This document shows, piece by piece, positions 18,616 through 29,788 of a stretch of 64,000 nucleotides of DNA. This DNA is from Pseudomonas mandelii (GTDB lineage Bacteria; Pseudomonadota; Gammaproteobacteria; Pseudomonadales; Pseudomonadaceae). The stretch lies in the NCBI RefSeq assembly GCF_006438925.1, contig NZ_RCZA01000001.1, positions 372,001-436,000 of the forward strand. The letters are read 5' to 3'. Position 1 is the first letter of the stretch. Each line of letters starts with the position of its first letter. Below the pieces are notes generated by a model, which was not told the origin of the DNA, ran no database searches, and saw only the letters and a list, made by a program, of their open reading frames with translations. Made by a program: the position numbers and the translations under genes.

Positions 18616-19323
18616 TCACGAGGTGGCGGGAGCGACGAAGGCAATTCCTGTTCGCAGTGCCGCGTTACGCACATGTTCGTGCATGGCCTTCTGCGCTGCA
18701 CCGGATGCCCGCCGGGCCAGCGCGCGGAGGATTTTGCGGTGTTCCTGCCAGGTTTCCATGGCCCGCTCTGCCCGGATGAACGGTAGTTTCTGGCTCTCCA
18801 GAAAAATGTCGGCGCTGGCCGTCAGGATGCTCAGCATCGCCTGATTGCCGCTCGCCAGCAGGATGCGCCGGTGAAACTCGAAATCCAGTCGCGCCGCGGC
18901 CTCGAAGTCGCCGGCCTTCAATTCGATGCGCATCGCGGCGACGTTATCTTCCAGTGCATCGAGCTCGTGAGTACTCAGGGTCACCGCCGCCAAACCGGCG
19001 GCAAAACCTTCCAGGGCATAGCGCAACTGGAAGATGTCCAGCGGCGAGGCTTGCGCCGCAAATGGCCAACTCACCGCCGCATCACCTCGCGGCAAATCAA
19101 CCGGTGACTGCACGAACACACCTTTGCCCGGCTGGATGCTGATCACCCCCAACGCACTCAATGACGACAACGCTTCACGCAGCGACGCACGACTGACGCC
19201 CAGTTGCACCGCCAAATCCCGTTGCGAGGGCAAGGCATCGCCCGGCCCGAATCCTTGTTCGGTGATCAGTTTACGGATGGCTTGCAGCGCCACTTCAGGT
19301 ACGGCGCGGGAGATCGAGTTCAT
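18616..19323 (-). CDS. GntR-family transcription regulator, FadR/FCD subfamily
   Basis: A 235-residue DNA-binding repressor or activator. The N-terminal winged helix (GDALPSQRDLAVQLGVSRASLREALSSL, residues 27-54, given in two overlapping motifs) is followed by an all-helical FCD ligand domain. Metal-binding positions are visible in LDFEFHRRI, TWQEHRKIL and MHEHVRNA. It is transcribed divergently from the amino-acid ABC importer, and is its likely local regulator. The effector is unknown, probably an amino or other small organic acid. Confidence 0.9.
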   Translation of the reverse strand: MNSISRAVPEVALQAIRKLITEQGFGPGDALPSQRDLAVQLGVSRASLREALSSLSALGVISIQPGKGVFVQSPVDLPRGDAAVSWPFAAQASPLDIFQLRYALEGFAAGLAAVTLSTHELDALEDNVAAMRIELKAGDFEAAARLDFEFHRRILLASGNQAMLSILTASADIFLESQKLPFIRAERAMETWQEHRKILRALARRASGAAQKAMHEHVRNAALRTGIAFVAPATS

Positions 19324-19579
19324 GGTTTTTCAGACGAACCAGGCCAATGAGCGGTTAGTTGTAAAGCTATTCGCGACGCCCGGCAAGTCGTGCCCCATGG
19401 GGGTTCGGAGATATTCATGGATGCGCTATCGGGGTGCGAAATTGCGCACGACTGTTCAGACCAGTAAGACCGATTGACTCCAGCAAAACCGTGGCCTTGC
19501 GCCCCCAAAACCCGATATTGGCACGGCCCATGCTCTGTCGATCCGCAGAAATCACTTCTCGCCGATTCGGAGATTTGCC

Positions 19580-20365
19580 ATGACCTTGCGTTACCGCGCC
19601 CTCCTCGCAACCCTGTTTGCCAGCCTGATGCTCAGCCAGGCGCCCGCCCACGCCGACGGTCTGGAGGATGTGGTCAAGCGCGGCGTCCTCAAGGTTGCCG
19701 TACCTCAGGACTTCCCGCCCTTCGGCTCGGTCGGCCCGGACATGAAACCGCGCGGCCTGGACATCGATACGGCAAAACTGCTGGCCGACCAACTCAAGGT
19801 CAAACTCGAGCTGACGCCGGTCAACAGCACCAACCGCATTCCGTTCCTGACCACCGGCAAGGTTGATCTGGTGATTTCCAGCCTCGGCAAGAACCCCGAG
19901 CGCGAGAAGGTCATCGACTTCTCCCGTGCCTATGCGCCGTTCTACCTCGCCGTATTCGGCCCGCCGGATGCCGACATCAAAGGCCTGGACGACCTCAAGG
20001 GCAAAACCATCAGCGTCACCCGTGGCGCTATCGAAGACATCGAGCTGACCAAAGCCGCGCCCGAAGGTGTGACCATCAAGCGCTTCGAAGACAACAACTC
20101 GACCATCGCCGCTTACCTCGCCGGGCAAGTCGATCTGATCGCCAGCGGCAACGTGGTGATGGTGACCATCAGCGAGCGCAACCCGAAACGCATTCCGGCG
20201 CTGAAAGTGAAGCTCAAGGATTCGCCGGTCTACGTCGGCGTAAACAAAAACGAGCCGGCGCTGCTGGACAAGGTCAACCAGATCCTCGCCACCGCCAAGA
20301 CCGACGGCGCGCTGGAGAAGAACTCCCGGACCTGGCTCAAAGAGCCGCTACCGGCCGATCTCTGA
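19580..20365 (+). CDS. Amino-acid-type ABC transporter substrate-binding protein
   Basis: A 261-residue periplasmic family-3 solute-binding protein. The signal peptide ends near AHA-D (residue 25). The binding fold reads VLKVAVPQDFPPFG and GLDIDTAKLLADQLKV, with TNRIPFL giving the arginine that normally holds the ligand carboxylate. The VDLVISSLGKNPEREKVIDF segment follows. The specific ligand cannot be told. It is the first gene of a four-gene importer operon. Confidence 0.9.
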   Translation: MTLRYRALLATLFASLMLSQAPAHADGLEDVVKRGVLKVAVPQDFPPFGSVGPDMKPRGLDIDTAKLLADQLKVKLELTPVNSTNRIPFLTTGKVDLVISSLGKNPEREKVIDFSRAYAPFYLAVFGPPDADIKGLDDLKGKTISVTRGAIEDIELTKAAPEGVTIKRFEDNNSTIAAYLAGQVDLIASGNVVMVTISERNPKRIPALKVKLKDSPVYVGVNKNEPALLDKVNQILATAKTDGALEKNSRTWLKEPLPADL

Positions 20366-20386
20366 TCGTCGTTGCGGAGACTGAAC

Positions 20387-21055
20387 ATGGCTTATCAGTT
20401 CGATTTCATACCGGTGATGCAAAACACCGACCTGCTGCTGCGCGGTGCGCTGTTCACCCTTGAACTGACGGCCATCGGCGCGGTGCTCGGGGTGAGTCTG
20501 GGCATCGTTGGGGCGTTGGTGCGGGCGTGGAACATCCGCCCGTTCGCCGGCATTTTTGGGGTCTATGTCGAGTTGATCCGCAACACGCCGTTTCTGGTGC
20601 AGTTGTTTTTCATCTTCTTCGGCCTGCCGTCACTGGGTGTGCAGATTTCGGAATGGCAGGCGGCGGTGCTGGCGATGGTGATCAACCTCGGCGCCTATTC
20701 GACCGAAATCATCCGTGCCGGCATTCAAGCAATCCCTCGAGGACAGCTTGAAGCCGCTGCGGCGCTGGCAATGACGCGCTTCGAAGCCTTTCGCCACGTG
20801 GTGCTGCTGCCGGCGCTGGGCAAGGTTTGGCCGGCGCTGAGCAGCCAGATCATCATCGTCATGCTCGGCTCGGCGGTCTGCTCGCAGATCGCCACCGAAG
20901 AGCTGAGCTTCGCCGCCAACTTTATTCAGTCGCGCAACTTCCGCGCCTTTGAGACCTACGCCCTGACGACGCTGCTCTACCTGTGCATGGCGCTACTGAT
21001 CCGCCAGTTGCTGAACTGGATTGGCCGCCGCTTCATTGCGAGGAGCAGCCAATGA
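20387..21055 (+). CDS. Amino-acid ABC transporter permease (HisQM family), first
   Basis: A 222-residue inner-membrane permease with about five helices. The RNTPFLVQLFFIFFGLPSLG segment and the ATPase-contact loop GIQAIPRGQLEAAAALAMTR are diagnostic. The ATG at 20387 follows a CGGAGA site; a longer in-frame start at 20372 lacks one. Its stop overlaps the next permease start (ATGA). It pairs with the second permease to form the channel. Confidence 0.92.
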   Translation: MAYQFDFIPVMQNTDLLLRGALFTLELTAIGAVLGVSLGIVGALVRAWNIRPFAGIFGVYVELIRNTPFLVQLFFIFFGLPSLGVQISEWQAAVLAMVINLGAYSTEIIRAGIQAIPRGQLEAAAALAMTRFEAFRHVVLLPALGKVWPALSSQIIIVMLGSAVCSQIATEELSFAANFIQSRNFRAFETYALTTLLYLCMALLIRQLLNWIGRRFIARSSQ

Positions 21056-21702
21056 GTGATTTCACTTTCTGGGACGTCGTACGCAACCTGCTCACAGGCC
21101 TGCAATGGACCCTGGCGCTGTCGCTGGTGGCATTTATCGGTGGCGGACTGATCGGCTTGCTGATCATGGTCATGCGCATCTCGAAAAAATCCCTGCCGCG
21201 CAGCTTCGCCCGCACCTACATCGAACTGTTCCAAGGCACGCCGCTGTTGATGCAGCTGTTTCTAGTGTTCTTCGGCGTGGCGTTGGCCGGGGTGGAGATT
21301 TCGCCGTGGATGGCCGCGGCGATTGCCCTGACGCTGTTCACCAGCGCCTACCTGGCAGAGATCTGGCGTGGTTGCGTCGAATCGATCCCCAACGGCCAGT
21401 GGGAAGCCTCGTCGAGCCTGGCATTGAACCCGCTGGAGCAACTGCGCTACGTGATCCTGCCGCAAGCGCTGCGGATCGCCGTAGCACCGACCGTGGGCTT
21501 CTCGGTGCAGGTGGTCAAAGGCACCGCCGTCACCTCGATCATCGGCTTCACCGAACTGACCAAGACCGGCGGCATGCTCGCCAACGCGACCTTCGAACCG
21601 TTCATGGTCTACGGCCTCGTGGCCCTCGGTTACTTCCTGCTCTGCTACCCCTTGTCCCTCAGTGCGCGCTACCTGGAAAGGAGACTGCATGCCTCTGCTT
21701 AG
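21052..21702 (+). CDS. Amino-acid ABC transporter permease (HisQM family), second
   Basis: A 216-residue permease with LFQGTPLLMQLFLVFFGVAL and the loop GCVESIPNGQWEASSSLALN. An AGGAG site precedes the overlapping ATG, and the 3' end overlaps the ATPase gene by 14 bases. With the first permease it should form a heterodimeric channel, as in HisQM or GltJK. Confidence 0.92.
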   Translation: MSDFTFWDVVRNLLTGLQWTLALSLVAFIGGGLIGLLIMVMRISKKSLPRSFARTYIELFQGTPLLMQLFLVFFGVALAGVEISPWMAAAIALTLFTSAYLAEIWRGCVESIPNGQWEASSSLALNPLEQLRYVILPQALRIAVAPTVGFSVQVVKGTAVTSIIGFTELTKTGGMLANATFEPFMVYGLVALGYFLLCYPLSLSARYLERRLHASA

Positions 21703-22426
21703 AATTTCCGCCCTGCATAAATATTACGGCGACCACCATGTGCTCAAAGGCATCGACCTGAGCGTCGAGGAAGGCCAGGTGGTGGCGATCATCGGTCGCA
21801 GCGGCTCGGGAAAATCCACCTTGCTGCGCACCCTCAATGGCCTGGAATCGATCAACGACGGCGTGATTGAAGTCGACGGCGAATACCTCGACGCCGCCCG
21901 TGCCGATCTGCGCAGCTTGCGACAGAAAGTCGGGATGGTGTTTCAGCAGTTCAACCTGTTCCCGCACCTGACGGTCGGCGAGAACGTGATGCTCGCACCG
22001 CAAGTGGTGCAGAAAGTGCCAAAAGCCAAAGCTGCCGAACTGGCGCGGGAGATGTTGGAACGGGTCGGGCTGGGGGAAAAATTCGATGCCTTTCCGGATC
22101 GGTTGTCTGGCGGGCAGCAACAGCGGGTCGCGATTGCCCGGGCGCTGGCGATGTCGCCGAAGGTCTTGCTGTGCGATGAGATCACCTCGGCGCTGGACCC
22201 GGAATTGGTCAATGAAGTGCTGAGCGTGGTCCGGCAACTGGCCAAGGAAGGGATGACGTTGATTATGGTCACCCATGAGATGCGTTTTGCCCGGGAGGTT
22301 GGGGATAAGTTGGTGTTCATGCATCAGGGCAAGGTGCATGAGGTGGGGGATCCGAAGATTCTGTTCGCGAATCCGCAGACGGCGGAGTTGGCAAACTTTA
22401 TTGGGACGGTTGAGGCGGCGGACTGA
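21689..22426 (+). CDS. Amino-acid ABC transporter ATP-binding protein (GlnQ/HisP family)
   Basis: A 245-residue ATPase. It has Walker A GRSGSGKSTLLRTLN near residue 36, a Q-loop (GMVFQQFNLFPHLTV), the signature LSGGQQQRVAIARALA near residue 138, Walker B VLLCDEITSALDPE and switch His in MVTHEM. The start at 21689 lies inside the second permease gene and follows AAGGAG. It completes the cassette 19580-22426. Confidence 0.94.
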   Translation: MPLLRISALHKYYGDHHVLKGIDLSVEEGQVVAIIGRSGSGKSTLLRTLNGLESINDGVIEVDGEYLDAARADLRSLRQKVGMVFQQFNLFPHLTVGENVMLAPQVVQKVPKAKAAELAREMLERVGLGEKFDAFPDRLSGGQQQRVAIARALAMSPKVLLCDEITSALDPELVNEVLSVVRQLAKEGMTLIMVTHEMRFAREVGDKLVFMHQGKVHEVGDPKILFANPQTAELANFIGTVEAAD

Positions 22427-22454
22427 AAGCTCTTCAGCGCCTATCAGACCGTCT

Positions 22455-22543
22455 TCGCGAGCAGGCTCGCTCCCACATTGGTTCTGCGTTGTCCACGGCA
22501 TTGGCGGCAACATCGAACCCTGTGGGAGCGAGCCTGCTCGCGA
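22455..22543. repeat. REP doublet (GAGCCTGCTCGCGA family)
   Basis: Arms 22455-22477 and 22521-22543 (TCGCGAGCAGGCTCG core) with a 43-base spacer, between the ABC ATPase gene and ppx. It marks the downstream edge of the ABC cassette. Confidence 0.88.
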
Positions 22544-22660
22544 TTGACCGCGCAGCGGTCACTGCATAACTGCGCAGGATCAAGGCTTTGAACCGTACGC
22601 GTTGGCGGCAGCGTTTGATCGTGGCACGATGTCGAGGTTATCGACCGAGACCCCCTGACC

Positions 22661-24163
22661 ATGCCGCAATCTCAAGCCAAGAATCTGTCCCTGATCGCCG
22701 CAATCGACCTGGGCTCCAACAGCTTTCACATGGTCGTGGCCAAGGCCCAGAACGGCGAAATCCGTATTCTCGAGCGTCTCGGGGAGAAGGTTCAGCTGGC
22801 CGCCGGCATCGACGATGAGCGCCAGCTCAGTGAAGAATCCATGCAACGCGGGCTCGATTGCCTGAAGCGCTTTGCCCAACTGATCAACGGTATGCCGCCC
22901 GGCGCCGTGCGGATCGTCGGCACCAACGCCCTGCGTGAAGCCCGCAACCGTGGCGAATTTATCCGCCGCGCTGAAGAAATTCTTGGCCATCCGGTGGAAG
23001 TCATTTCCGGCCGTGAAGAAGCGCGCCTGATCTACCTCGGTGTTTCCCACACCCTCGCCGACACCCCGGGCAAGCGCCTGGTGGCCGACATCGGCGGCGG
23101 CAGTACCGAATTCATCATCGGCCAGCGCTTTGAACCACTGCTGCGCGAAAGCCTGCAAATGGGCTGCGTCAGCTACACCCAGCGCTATTTCAAGGACGGC
23201 AAGATCACCCCGGCCCGCTACGCCCAAGCGTACACAGCGGCGCGGCTGGAGATCATGAGCATTGAACACGCCTTGCATCGCCTGACCTGGGATGAAGCCA
23301 TCGGCTCCTCGGGCACCATCCGCGCCATTGGCCTGGCGCTGAAGGCCGGCGGACACGGCACCGGCGAGGTCAACGCCGAAGGCCTGGCCTGGCTCAAGCG
23401 CAAGCTGTTCAAACTGGGCGATGTCGACAAGATCGATTTCGAAGGCATCAAGCCCGACCGCCGGGCGATCTTCCCGGCGGGCCTGGCGATTCTCGAAGCG
23501 ATCTTCGACGCGCTCGAGCTGCAACGCATGGACCACTGTGAAGGCGCCCTGCGTGAAGGCGTGCTCTATGATCTGTTGGGCCGTCATCATCACGAAGACG
23601 TCCGTGAGCGCACCCTCAGCTCGTTGATGGAGCGCTATCACGTCGATCTGGAACAAGCGGTGCGCGTCGAGCGCAAGGCGTTGCATGCTTTCGATCAAGT
23701 GGCTGAGGATTGGGAGCTGGATGACGGGGTCTGGCGTGAATTGCTCGGCTGGGCGGCCAAGGTCCATGAAGTGGGCCTGGACATCGCTCACTATCACTAT
23801 CACAAGCACGGCGCTTATTTGATCGAGCACTCGGACCTGGCCGGGTTCTCCCGCGAAGACCAACTGATGCTTGCGCTATTGGTGCGTGGCCACCGCCGCA
23901 ATATTCCTCGGGACAAGTTTGCCGAGTTCGGCGATGACGGCATCAAGCTGATTCGCCTGTGCGTGCTGCTGCGCTTTGCGATTCTGTTCCATCACATCCG
24001 CGGCACCCAGGAAATGCCTCAGGTCGTGCTGCAGGCCAATGGCGACAGCCTGGATGTGTTGTTCCCGGAAAACTGGCTGGACGAAAACCAGCTGACCCAG
24101 GCCGACTTCGGCCTGGAAGCGGAATGGCTGACCCGGGTGGGCTTTGTGCTTAACGTTCGCTAA
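22661..24163 (+). CDS. ppx: Exopolyphosphatase Ppx
   Basis: A 500-residue Ppx/GppA phosphatase that removes terminal phosphates from polyphosphate, opposing the convergent ppk. The actin-like N-terminal domain contains [19 protein letters not shown] (about residues 14-32) and the second phosphate motif [14 protein letters not shown] near residue 140. The C-terminal HD-like helical region includes [20 protein letters not shown]. The family also hydrolyses pppGpp in some members. Length is normal; no strong ribosome site is seen. Confidence 0.95.
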   Translation: MPQSQAKNLSLIAAIDLGSNSFHMVVAKAQNGEIRILERLGEKVQLAAGIDDERQLSEESMQRGLDCLKRFAQLINGMPPGAVRIVGTNALREARNRGEFIRRAEEILGHPVEVISGREEARLIYLGVSHTLADTPGKRLVADIGGGSTEFIIGQRFEPLLRESLQMGCVSYTQRYFKDGKITPARYAQAYTAARLEIMSIEHALHRLTWDEAIGSSGTIRAIGLALKAGGHGTGEVNAEGLAWLKRKLFKLGDVDKIDFEGIKPDRRAIFPAGLAILEAIFDALELQRMDHCEGALREGVLYDLLGRHHHEDVRERTLSSLMERYHVDLEQAVRVERKALHAFDQVAEDWELDDGVWRELLGWAAKVHEVGLDIAHYHYHKHGAYLIEHSDLAGFSREDQLMLALLVRGHRRNIPRDKFAEFGDDGIKLIRLCVLLRFAILFHHIRGTQEMPQVVLQANGDSLDVLFPENWLDENQLTQADFGLEAEWLTRVGFVLNVR

Positions 24164-24190
24164 GCCTTGTTTGATGACCGCCGAACACCT

Positions 24191-24279
24191 GTAGGAGCTG
24201 CCGAAGGCTGCGATCTTTTGATCTTGTCGGAACTGCTGAAAGGCAAAATCAAAAGATCGCAGCCTGCGGCAGCTCCTAC
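24191..24279. repeat. REP palindrome (GTAGGAGCTGCCG family)
   Basis: GTAGGAGCTGCCGAAGGCTG at 24191 onwards pairs imperfectly with the 24248-24279 arm (CAGCCTGCGGCAGCTCCTAC); the spacer is 25 bases. It lies between the convergent ppx and ppk. Confidence 0.87.
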
Positions 24280-24314
24280 CGAGAATGATGTCGGCCTCGA
24301 CATTCGATGAAAAC

Positions 24315-24347
24315 AAAAATGGCGATCCGCAGGGATCGCCATTTTTT
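24315..24347. terminator. Bidirectional terminator between ppx and ppk
   Basis: AAAAATGGCGATCC at 24315-24328 and GGATCGCCATTTTTT at 24333-24347 around a GCAG loop. The 14-base stem with flanking A and T runs can stop transcripts from both sides. Confidence 0.9.
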
Positions 24348-24361
24348 ACATCACGCCAGGA

Positions 24362-26584
24362 TTAACGGACCGCCAGAATCGGGCTGCCCAAACGTTCCAG
24401 CAGTGTTGCCTGCGCGCTGCGCGGGTTCTGGTTGCCGGTCGGCGTGTTGCGGATGTAACGGCCGTCCGCCTGCAGGCTCCAGCTGTGAGTGTTATCGGTG
24501 AGATACAGCTCCAGCTCTTTCTTGACCCGCATGATCAGCTTCTTGCCCTCGACCGGGAAGCAAGTCTCGACGCGCTTGTCGAGGTTACGCTCCATCCAGT
24601 CGGCGCTGGACAGGAACATCTGCTCTTCACCGCCATTGAGGAAGTAGAACACCCGGGTGTGCTCCAGGAAACGCCCGATGATCGAGCGCACGTGGATGTT
24701 GTGCGAAACCCCGGCGATGCCCGGACGCAGGCAGCACATGCCACGCACCACCAGATCGATACGCACCCCGGACTGACTGGCCTTGTACAGCGCGCGGATG
24801 ATCTTCGGATCGGTCAGCGAGTTGAACTTGGCGATGATGTGCGCCGGTTTGCCGTCGAGGGCGAACTGGGTTTCCCGGGCAATCATGTCGAGCATGCCCT
24901 TCTTCAACGTGAACGGCGCGTGCAGCAGCTTCTTCATGCGCAGGGTTTTACCCATGCCGATCAGCTGACTGAACAGTTTGCCGACGTCTTCACACAAGGC
25001 GTCATCCGAGGTCAGCAAGCTGTAGTCGGTGTACAGACGGGCGTTGGCCGCGTGGTAGTTGCCGGTACCCAAGTGGGCGTAACGCACGATCTCGCCGGCC
25101 TCGCGACGCAGAATCAGCATCATCTTGGCGTGGGTCTTGAAGCCGACCACGCCGTAGATCACCACCGCACCGGCCGCTTGCAGACGGCTGGCCAGTTGCA
25201 GGTTGGACTCTTCGTCGAAGCGCGCACGCAATTCGATCACCGCAGTGACTTCCTTGCCGTTACGCGCCGCATCGACCAGCGCATCGACGATTTCCGAGTT
25301 GGCGCCGGAGCGATACAGGGTCTGACGGACCGCCAATACATGCGGATCCTTGGCTGCCTGGCGCAGCAGGTCGACCACCGGGGTGAACGACTCGAACGGG
25401 TGCAGCAACAGAATGTCCTGCTTGCTGATCACGCTGAAGATGTTCTCGCTGTTTTGCAGCAATTTCGGGATCTGAGGAGTGAACGGCATGTATTGCAGTT
25501 CTCGCTGGCTGTCCAGGCCGGTGATGCTGAACAGGCGGGTCAGGTTGACCGGACCGTTGACCTGATACAACTCGGTCTCGTGCAGGTTGAACTGCTTGAG
25601 CAAGTAATCGGACAGGTGTTTCGGGCAGGTGTCGGCGACTTCGAGGCGCACCGCGTCACCGTAGCGACGGGAGAACAACTCGCCGCGCAGGGCGCGGGCC
25701 AGGTCTTCGACATCTTCGGTGTCGACGGAGAGGTCGGCGTTTCGAGTCAGGCGGAACTGGTAGCAGCCCTTGACCTTCATGCCCTGGAACAGGTCATCGG
25801 CGTGAGCATGGATCATCGACGACAGGAACACATAGTTGTCGCCCGAGCCGCCCACTTCTTCCGGCAACTTGATCACGCGCGGCAGCAGACGTGGCGCCGG
25901 GATGATCGCCAGACCGGAATCGCGGCCGAAGGCGTCGATCCCTTCGAGCTCGACGATGAAGTTCAGGCTCTTGTTCACCAGCAACGGGAACGGGTGCGTC
26001 GGGTCCAGGCCAATCGGGGTAATGATCGGCGCAATCTCGTCGCGGAAATAGCGGCGCACCCAGGTTTTGATCTTGGTGGTCCAGTGACGCCGACGGATGA
26101 AGCGGACCTGATGCTTTTCCAGCTCCGGCAACAGAATGTCGTTGAGGATCGCGTACTGGCGGTCGACGTGACCGTGTACCAGCTCGCTGATGCGGGCCAG
26201 GGCCTGGTGCGGTTGCAGGCCATCGGCGCCGGCTTGTTCACGGGCGAAGGTGATCTGCTTTTTCAGGCCGGCCACACGAATCTCGAAGAACTCGTCCAGG
26301 TTGCTGGAAAAGATCAGCAGAAACTTCAGCCGCTCCAGCAACGGGTAGGACTCATCCAGCGCCTGTTCCAGCACGCGGATGTTGAACTGCAGTTGCGAGA
26401 GCTCGCGATGGATGTACAGGCTGCTGTCATCCAGACCGGGAATGGCAATCGCCGGCGCCGCTACTGCGGGCTCGGTCACCGCTGCGGGAGGAGCAGGCTC
26501 CAGTTCCGGCGGGGTTTCGGCGATTTGCTCCACCACAGGTTGAGCGTCTTTTACGGCAACTTCAGTGAGTACTTCGGTATTCAT
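24362..26584 (-). CDS. ppk: Polyphosphate kinase Ppk1
   Basis: A 740-residue enzyme that polymerises the gamma-phosphate of ATP into polyphosphate. After a Pro/Ala-rich N-terminal extension (about residues 25-50) come the N domain ([20 protein letters not shown]), head domain and two PLD-like catalytic domains. The phosphorylated histidine is H485 in [12 protein letters not shown] and Mg contacts include [11 protein letters not shown]. It lies 18 bases after hemB and is probably co-transcribed with it, ending at a shared terminator opposite ppx. Confidence 0.97.
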   Translation of the reverse strand: MNTEVLTEVAVKDAQPVVEQIAETPPELEPAPPAAVTEPAVAAPAIAIPGLDDSSLYIHRELSQLQFNIRVLEQALDESYPLLERLKFLLIFSSNLDEFFEIRVAGLKKQITFAREQAGADGLQPHQALARISELVHGHVDRQYAILNDILLPELEKHQVRFIRRRHWTTKIKTWVRRYFRDEIAPIITPIGLDPTHPFPLLVNKSLNFIVELEGIDAFGRDSGLAIIPAPRLLPRVIKLPEEVGGSGDNYVFLSSMIHAHADDLFQGMKVKGCYQFRLTRNADLSVDTEDVEDLARALRGELFSRRYGDAVRLEVADTCPKHLSDYLLKQFNLHETELYQVNGPVNLTRLFSITGLDSQRELQYMPFTPQIPKLLQNSENIFSVISKQDILLLHPFESFTPVVDLLRQAAKDPHVLAVRQTLYRSGANSEIVDALVDAARNGKEVTAVIELRARFDEESNLQLASRLQAAGAVVIYGVVGFKTHAKMMLILRREAGEIVRYAHLGTGNYHAANARLYTDYSLLTSDDALCEDVGKLFSQLIGMGKTLRMKKLLHAPFTLKKGMLDMIARETQFALDGKPAHIIAKFNSLTDPKIIRALYKASQSGVRIDLVVRGMCCLRPGIAGVSHNIHVRSIIGRFLEHTRVFYFLNGGEEQMFLSSADWMERNLDKRVETCFPVEGKKLIMRVKKELELYLTDNTHSWSLQADGRYIRNTPTGNQNPRSAQATLLERLGSPILAVR

Positions 26585-26602
26585 CGAATGTTCCTGGGAG
26601 GG

Positions 26603-27706
<1,104 letters not shown>

Positions 27707-27824
27707 TCACGTAGCCGCATTCCATTGTCCTTGTAGGAAATGTTCACGTCGAGACACATTTGGACACTTTCATGAATGATCACGAAGGGTTAGGCTGCGC
27801 GTTCATTTCGCCAGCATCCAGACA

Positions 27825-28457
27825 ATGCTCCAACAATTTCTTCAGGAATTCGGCTACTTCGCCCTCTTTCTCGGCACGTTTTTCGAAGGCGAAACCATTC
27901 TGGTGCTCGCAGGCTTCCTCGCGTTCCGCGGATACATGGACCTCAAAGTGGTCATGATCGTGGCGTTCCTCGGCAGTTATGCCGGTGATCAGCTGTGGTA
28001 TTTCCTGGGGCGCAAGCACGGCCGCAAGTTGCTGGCGCGCAAACCGCGCTGGCAATTGATGGGCGACCGGGCACTGGAACACATCCGCAGGCACCCGGAC
28101 ATCTGGGTACTGAGCTTCCGCTTTGTCTATGGCCTGCGCACGGTGATGCCGGTGGCGATCGGCCTGTCGGGCTATCCGCCAGGACGTTATCTGCTGCTCA
28201 ACGGGATTGGTGCCGCGATCTGGGCCGCGGCGCTGGCTGCCGCCGCCTATCACTTCGGTGCGGTACTCGAAGGCATGCTCGGCAGCGTCAAGAAGTACGA
28301 GCTGTGGGTGCTCGGCGCCCTGCTGATACTGGGCGTTTGCCTGTGGCTGCGCCGACGCTTCAAGAACGCCCGTCTGGCGAAGAAGATCTACGCCGACGAG
28401 CAGGCCTTGAAAGCTGAACAAGCCAAAACCAACAAACCTACGACGCCAGTCGAGTGA
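27825..28457 (+). CDS. DedA family inner-membrane protein
   Basis: A 210-residue polytopic membrane protein of the DedA/SNARE-associated family. Typical segments are FALFLGTFFEGETILVLAGF, SYAGDQLWYFLGRKHGRK, the basic re-entrant region RFVYGLRTVMPVAIGLSGYP and GIGAAIWAAALAAAAYHFG. DedA proteins are linked to lipid carrier recycling and membrane-potential maintenance. The last 20 bases overlap the convergent sterol-desaturase gene. Confidence 0.92.
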   Translation: MLQQFLQEFGYFALFLGTFFEGETILVLAGFLAFRGYMDLKVVMIVAFLGSYAGDQLWYFLGRKHGRKLLARKPRWQLMGDRALEHIRRHPDIWVLSFRFVYGLRTVMPVAIGLSGYPPGRYLLLNGIGAAIWAAALAAAAYHFGAVLEGMLGSVKKYELWVLGALLILGVCLWLRRRFKNARLAKKIYADEQALKAEQAKTNKPTTPVE

Positions 28458-29673
28458 AACGGTTTCTGCAACAGTAGAGACCAATACCACTGAGCAGGCT
28501 GTAACTCAGCAGGCCGACCCAGCCTGCCGCGCTGGCCGGCCAAAGCCCAACGACCGGCGCCAGCCACACCAGCGGCACATTTGACGCCAGGCGCAGCAGC
28601 TCCAGCTTCAGCGCCCACGGGCGATTCTCCAGGGCCACGCCCAACGTAAACAAACCCAGCGCCACGGCACTCCAGCCGAGCACCAGCGCGGCGGTTGGCA
28701 AACTCTGCTCCAGGTTCATCAAGTAGCTGCCCAGCGCGATGTAGACGCAGAACTGCAACACGACGTAAAGCTGCTGACGCCCGTCCAGCGGCACCTCGAA
28801 TTTACGGAACTGACTCAGGTCTGGCTTATTCATCGGGTACCTGGCCGCCACATCCGCCGGCCGCCAACCGGTGCGCATGAACCAGATACGCAGCTTGTCC
28901 CATTTGCTTTGCGCACGCCGCGCGTCATCCCACAGCTGCGCATAAAACTGCACATTCGCCCACAACGGATTCCAGCTCGCGAGCGGCGTGGTGACACCGA
29001 AAATCACCGGTTCGTTATCGTCCTCTTCCTGGAACGAGCCAAATAGACGGTCCCAAATAATGAACACCCCGCCGTAGTTGCGATCCATGTAGAGAGCGTT
29101 CTGTGCATGGTGAGCCCGATGATTGGACGGCGTGACAAAGAACCACTCGAACCAGCCGAGCTTGGGAATGTGTTTGGTATGCACCCAGAACTGGTACAGC
29201 AAGTTAAGCGAGGCGACGCTGATGAACACCAGCAGCGGCACGCCGAGCACGGCCATCGGCAGATAGAAAATCCAGCTCAACAGGAAGCCGGTACTGGTCT
29301 GGCGCAGCGCCGTGGACAGGTTGTAGTCCTCGCTCTGGTGATGCACTGAATGCGCCGCCCAGAGAATGTTGCGTTCGTGGCCCATGCGATGCAGCCAGTA
29401 GTAGCAGAAGTCGTAGAGGACGAAGGCGAATACCCAGACCCAAACGCTGTCCGCCGAGAGTTCGAACAGCGCCAGGTGCTTGAGGGCAAACGCATACGTC
29501 ACCAGGCCGGCGCCTTTGGTCAACAGGCCGGTGGTGGTCGACAGCACGCCGGTGCTCATGCTGTTGATCGCGTCCGCCACGCGATAATTACTCACCCCGC
29601 GCCAACGGTCAGCCAGCAGTTCGACGGCAATCAGCACAAAGAAAAACGGCACCGCATACAGAATGAAGTCCAT
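28438..29673 (-). CDS. Sterol desaturase / fatty acid hydroxylase family membrane protein
   Basis: A 411-residue integral membrane di-iron oxygenase. Three histidine clusters ligate the irons: HRMGH near residue 96, AHSVHHQSEDYN near residue 108 and NHRAHHAQN near residue 183. Several hydrophobic helices flank them, and a further membrane region fills the C-terminal third. The substrate is unknown; bacterial relatives act on fatty acids, carotenoids or alkylglycerols. It is transcribed divergently from elbB and overlaps dedA at the 3' end. Confidence 0.9.
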   Translation of the reverse strand: MDFILYAVPFFFVLIAVELLADRWRGVSNYRVADAINSMSTGVLSTTTGLLTKGAGLVTYAFALKHLALFELSADSVWVWVFAFVLYDFCYYWLHRMGHERNILWAAHSVHHQSEDYNLSTALRQTSTGFLLSWIFYLPMAVLGVPLLVFISVASLNLLYQFWVHTKHIPKLGWFEWFFVTPSNHRAHHAQNALYMDRNYGGVFIIWDRLFGSFQEEDDNEPVIFGVTTPLASWNPLWANVQFYAQLWDDARRAQSKWDKLRIWFMRTGWRPADVAARYPMNKPDLSQFRKFEVPLDGRQQLYVVLQFCVYIALGSYLMNLEQSLPTAALVLGWSAVALGLFTLGVALENRPWALKLELLRLASNVPLVWLAPVVGLWPASAAGWVGLLSYSLLSGIGLYCCRNRFTRLAS

Positions 29674-29788
29674 GACGCGCCCTGATCGGAATCTTGAGGA
29701 CAGATCCTAGGTGTAGCCGCGAATTAACCCTATGGCAACGAGTGACAAATTAGTGGACATTTAACGCCATGAACCTGGAGAAAAGCCC

